The translations under genes and the position numbers were made by a program. A stretch of DNA of 64,000 bases, from the NCBI GenBank assembly GCA_947846985.1, contig CANTUZ010000002.1:61894563-61958562 (forward strand). The letters are read 5' to 3'. Shown one piece after another: positions 59,626 to 64,000 of the stretch. The notes under the pieces are model-generated. The model was not told the origin of the DNA. It made no database searches and saw only the letters and a list, made by a program, of their open reading frames with translations. Within the stretch, counting starts at the first letter, position 1; every line of letters starts with the position of its first letter. Origin of the DNA: Fratercula arctica (Eukaryota > Chordata > Aves > Charadriiformes > Alcidae).

Positions 59626-61344
59626 ATCAACACAGAGTTTCACAGAGTTTCAGAGTTTCCATTTTGACACTTGCATGCACACACAGACATACAGAAAGCT
59701 GCCCTAACAGTCTTGTTGGTCAAAAAGAAAACCAAACTGGACTATATTTTATGGTCCTGACTTAGGATACTTTTTAACTAATTACTTAAGAGGAAAATTT
59801 TTTTGAAATTATTACTGTACTGTAATTTAATGACTATATCACAAATCATATCTGGTGTTTCTAGTCAAATTAAGATTATAGAACAGAAAGGAAAAGAACA
59901 TTTTTAAAAGAAAGACCACTTGTAGGAAGAGAATATTCCAACATTACATCCAAGGATGATAACTACTGGAGAAGACTAATACGTATTTCACTGAAAACTG
60001 AAATGGACCAGACACACCATGGATATGATGGCAGGCCAAGGGCAGTCCCATTGGCATCAGTCAGATCAGACTGTACCTGAAGGTTGCACATCAACATTTC
60101 CAAAACTTTTAAGCAAGTCACTCCTTCTGGTATCCCAAAATGCAAAAGTATTTGTTTTTCAGAATTTTTTGTAGAAGTTGCATTTCATTTGTGTTTTCCT
60201 TAATTGCGCATTTTAGGGAAAGATCAGAAATACAGAAATTTTAATAGTTTAGGATTCATTTTGATCTCAGTCCCTACTAATAAAACAGCTTCCTTGAAAG
60301 AGGGCACATGGCTATTCCTCAGTCAGTACTTTTTTATTGTTTTTTAAGGATTCCGGGTATTCTGGTTTTTAATACTTTGTTGCTATTTAATTTTTGCTTT
60401 AGCTCACCCTAACAGCTGTGCTTTCTTAATTCTTTGCTTTCAGAAATACATTGCAGATAAACTGTTAATAGAAATACAATTAACACATTTATTTACTACA
60501 TCCAAAGCATCACCACTGAGTCCTGTTAAACTGCTGATGGATTAAGGGTACATATTTTTACATCCTTATTCTTGTCTGATTTAAACCTTAGTCATGAGGA
60601 AAAAGAAATCTGGTGCACAATGTAATCAACAGACAGGTAAAAGATTGATATATTCTTAAATATTGGCCAACAAGATTTCTAGAAAGTAAGTTTTGCCAAG
60701 TAAATCTGATTTCATATTTTGATGGGGTTATGAATTCATGTGATAAAGATGAAGAAAGTGGTTGTGACATACTTGGACTTTGTAAAGATTTTTGAAATAA
60801 TGACACATAGTATTTGGATTACAAATTATCACCACAGAAACAATTAAGGAAATCATAATGAAGAATATCAAATAGTTGAATAAATTTCAGCAGAACCCCA
60901 AAATTAGTCAGCAAAGCAAAACGGAGAGCAAATGCAATATTTTTAAGTGGGTCTGGTGGAGTAGAAAATACAAATTAACATTTTTATTCAGGGGTCACAG
61001 TATGAATATAAATAGTCCTGCTGGTAAACTTTCTAGATAAGATAGAGTAGTGAATCAGCAAAGAATGTGTGAAGCAGGTTAAATATATGAAGTTTTTTTG
61101 TTGTTGACTTGATAAATTACTGCCTAAAAAAAATTATTTTAGAGCAGCTAAATGGGGGATCTTAAAAAAAGATTCCAACCCTATCTAAAGTTTTCTTGGC
61201 TGTCCAAAATAAGAAATCCCATATTTAATGCTCTCTTTGAGAGGGCAGGACATTTTCAAATGTCTAAAGGATCTTGTCTACGCCTAAAACTGGAATGGTA
61301 TTTAGACCTTACAGGAAACATTTTCCCTTGGCCTTTAGTATGAA
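59626..61344. other. Noncoding DNA with a possible ancient CR1 scrap
   Basis: Mostly unique AT-rich sequence. At about 60690-60810 the plus strand reads like a worn LINE RT segment (GCCAAGTAAATCTGATTTC, then a VVTYLDFVKIFE-like translation resembling YLDFSKAFD). I treat this as possible only. Confidence 0.4.
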
Positions 61345-61912
61345 TACACCAATGTCCAAGTACACGGTCCTACACCTGGGTCGAGGCAACCCTCATTATC
61401 AGTACAGGCTGTGGGATGAAAGGATTGAGAGGACCCCTGCCAAGAAGGACTCGGGGGTGCTGGTGGATGACAAGCTGGATATGAGCTGGCAATGTGCCCT
61501 GACAGCCCAGAAAGCCACCACATCCTGGGCTGCATCAAATGAAGTGTGGCCAGCAAGTCAAGGGAGGTGATTCTCCCCCTCTACTCTGTTCTTGAGAAAC
61601 TCCACCTGGAGTACTGCATCCAGCTCTGTACTCCCCACACAAAAAAGACAGGTTAGAGCAGGTCCAGAGGAGGGTCATGAAAATGATCAGAGGGATGGAA
61701 CGCTGCTCCTGTGAAGAAAGACTGAGAGAGGTGGGGTTGTTCAGCCTGGAGAAGGAGACCTTACTGCAGCCCCGCATTATATAAATGGGACTTATAAGAA
61801 AGATGGGGACAAACTTTTTAGTAGGGCCTGTTGTGGTAGGACAAAAACTAATGGTTTTAAACTAAAAGAGGGTAGATTCAGACTAGACATAAGGAAGAAA
61901 TTTTTACAATTT
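61345..61912 (+). mobile_element. CR1 LINE internal fragment lacking its 3' end
   Basis: Plus-strand CR1 beginning around [17 protein letters not shown], just after the RT core, and running through a decayed [14 protein letters not shown] block and [13 protein letters not shown] sequence to AGACATAAGGAAGAAATTTTT at about 61905. In other copies the text then continues into the last 40 codons and the 3' UTR, but here it breaks off into unrelated AT-rich DNA. Several frameshifts are present; the clean opening frame is 61274-61570. Confidence 0.88.
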
Positions 61913-64000
61913 ACAATAGCTAGCATATAACTAGCTAGCTATCATTTTCTACTTTGGGCAGACAACAAAATAGATGTAGGTGGTAGAGATCCTCTGTGCA
62001 GAAGAGGAGCTGATGGTGCACATCTGTGAGATGAAAAAATGCAACAATAGAAAGTGGGATTCACTTTACCTAATATAATGAACCTAATCAAAGGCAGACA
62101 TCTAAAGTGCGCTAGCCAAATCGTAAGTTAATATGGTAAAGAAATTTTGGGATGTAAAGTTCAAGATTAATTTTTTTGGTTCAGGGATTCCTATTTTTAA
62201 AAATTGTATCATTCTACAGCACAGGGTTAGTCTACCTTTTTGTCATCTGATACACAATGCTTTAGCACAGGATATAAAATTCCGATTCCTTACAATACTT
62301 TAAGTCATTACATACGTGTCTTAATTTGGTCTCAAAACTCAGGGGGAGTTAAGTTGAATGTAACTCCTAAGTGAGTACTATTTCTTTCAACTATATATAT
62401 GAATCTAAAATCATGAAGATGGTATATTCTTCTTTGAAAACCTTGAAAACTGTATAACTAAATGTTGTTTTCTTCAACAGTAAAACAAGTGCACAGGGCA
62501 AGACTTTGAGTAAGAATAATTCTAAAGAAAAATAAAGCATCCTTTCTTTAATGGTGGATGACAGGGAAAACAAACAATTTACAAAAGCCAGATGCAGAAA
62601 GTAACTGTGACTGTGGAACAGCCTGGAAGTATTTATCTCTGTCCTCTCCCTTGGCCACGCTGCTAGGGTCCTCTGTGTTAGGCAATACCTTTTGCAAAAA
62701 AGGGGCCAGTGGACAGTATTTGAGTATTGTACACCTAACCATACTAAAAGGAAACCTCAAGTTCAATGCAAAATTGGTAAAGGATTGAAGCAATCCCTTT
62801 AGAAGATTGAAAAATGAATACAGGTTATCTGATGCTGGTATTTCTGGAGAAAGAAATGCAATACCTATAGGGTATATATAATAAAAATATATTTTGGCTG
62901 TTCTGTCTGGTATCTTGTCCAAAACAACCAAGCAATTGTAGTCAGGTGATACAAACACTTATTGAAGACTCTTAAAACTGTTAGGTAGTATAGATTAGGA
63001 ACTTAATCCTACATCTAACTACTGGTGGAATAGAAAATTTCACTGAATTAATGACTGAAGAGCAATTTAGACTGCCAAAAAGAAAAACATTACTTTCTTT
63101 TTAAATTCAATAATTTAGCTCAGAAAGCATAAGCCATCTTTATACACTTATTATTTTAAACCACTTTTCAAAAGCTAAGCAACAGTTCAGGTATCTTTTT
63201 TTTCTAAAACTTTCCTTAGAAAGATTATCTGTAACATAAAATTATTACATATTTATACAAATCCAGGAAGCTGATTATTCTGTACAATATAGCAAAACAA
63301 TGCTTTATGTAACAATGCTTCTTGTGATGAAACAGTTAATGAAATTAGATAGTCATCATTATCATTTAGTCATTAGAACTAAATGGAGTTAACAGATAAA
63401 TATGCTAGCTTCTGCTCTAGAATGACACTTAGTGCAGACAGCACTTTAGCACCAATCACCTATTTAGGAACATTCATGATATAGGATATTCCAGAATTAT
63501 TTCAACAAGAAATGGAAAGGAAGTGAAAAGAATAAAGATTTTACTTCGGTAAGATTTCACCATATACATACACAAAATTTAAATCCCAAATAATTCTATA
63601 GCCAGGAAGACTAAGCAGACTAAGCATTTGAATAAATGTTTGGTGAAGAAAAATCATTGACGTATTTGGGTGAGAGTGGTATTCCCTAAAGCTCTTTGGC
63701 TTAGTGCACTGTATATCCACAAACATAGACATTAGGCAGGCAAAACCATAAAATGCATATTTGCATGCTTTTGAATAAATGTGTGGGTTTTGTTTTGTTT
63801 TATAATTGACTTGATTTTTAAAGTGTTGAGCCAAAACCAGCTCCCAGAAAAACCAACCTTTCACAGGTCTCCAGAGATGTATCTGGGTGCCCAATACAAG
63901 ACATTCCTTTTGAAAAAAATTAATCAAAGAGCCCAATGACAAACTCAAATAAAATTGGTTGTTTATATGCTATATATCCAATAATTACTCGTGGAACTCA
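61913..64000. other. Unique noncoding DNA
   Basis: AT-rich sequence to the window end. Overlapping frames on both strands at 62548-62958 (136 codons minus, 76 plus) match no family I recognise. A short GCTAGCATATAACTAGCTAGCTA palindromic patch lies at about 61918-61941. Confidence 0.55.

Noticed and set aside
60690..60810. Ancient CR1 RT fragment as a separate feature
   Set aside because: Only a weak YLDF-like resemblance, so it is mentioned inside the surrounding region instead.
62548..62958. 136-codon minus-strand frame with an overlapping plus-strand frame
   Set aside because: No motif or family resemblance, and frames of this length are expected by chance in 64 kb.

Overview
The window looks like AT-rich, gene-free bird DNA, either intergenic or deep intronic. 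The bird assignment rests on the repeats. There are at least nine copies or fragments of the CR1 LINE family, several ending in the ATTCTATG-type 3' tail that marks avian and reptilian CR1. There is also an ERV family with short (about 325-380 bp) LTRs opening TGTCCTGGTTC and closing CCACGACA. I recognise no host exon, tRNA, rRNA or CRISPR. Species cannot be named, but a CR1 ORF2 open for about 884 codons suggests fairly recent CR1 activity.

Layout. 1-3.7 kb is unique noncoding DNA. 3.76-5.27 kb holds two CR1 fragments in tandem. 6.05-6.38 kb and 7.43-8.07 kb are solo LTRs of two ERV families, both reverse-oriented and each with a perfect 5-bp target duplication. 8-27 kb is mostly unique sequence with two CR1 fragments (17.6 and 19.5-20.7 kb) and a perfect (GGAGA)31 array inside a purine-only tract (22.0-22.3 kb). 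At 27.29-27.61 kb another solo LTR interrupts a degraded, unidentified coding-like stretch on the minus strand (27.18-28.10 kb).

30.27-42.62 kb is a LINE cluster. A CR1 carrying an uninterrupted ORF2 (30.33-33.07 kb, plus) has inserted into an older, nearly complete CR1 on the minus strand (30.27-30.33 and 33.07-37.21 kb). About 0.9 kb away lies a third, apparently full-length CR1 on the plus strand (38.1-42.6 kb), with a GC-rich leader, ORF1 and ORF2, all decayed. The second and third copies lie head to head and form a multi-kilobase inverted repeat.

46.8-47.9 kb is another minus-strand CR1. 49.35-49.68 kb is a solo LTR without a matching target duplication. 53.05-59.56 kb is a complete but inactive provirus with both LTRs, 5-bp duplications (GTTGG), a Lys-tRNA-type primer site, a hydrophobic leader reading frame, gag, protease, RT-RNase H and integrase remnants, and no env. 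It sits inside a still older CR1 fragment. The last 4 kb hold one CR1 fragment missing both ends, a possible ancient CR1 scrap, and unique sequence.

Nothing here works as a host pathway. The window is a layered record of retrotransposition: old CR1, then ERV and younger CR1 insertions, then LTR recombination leaving solo LTRs.
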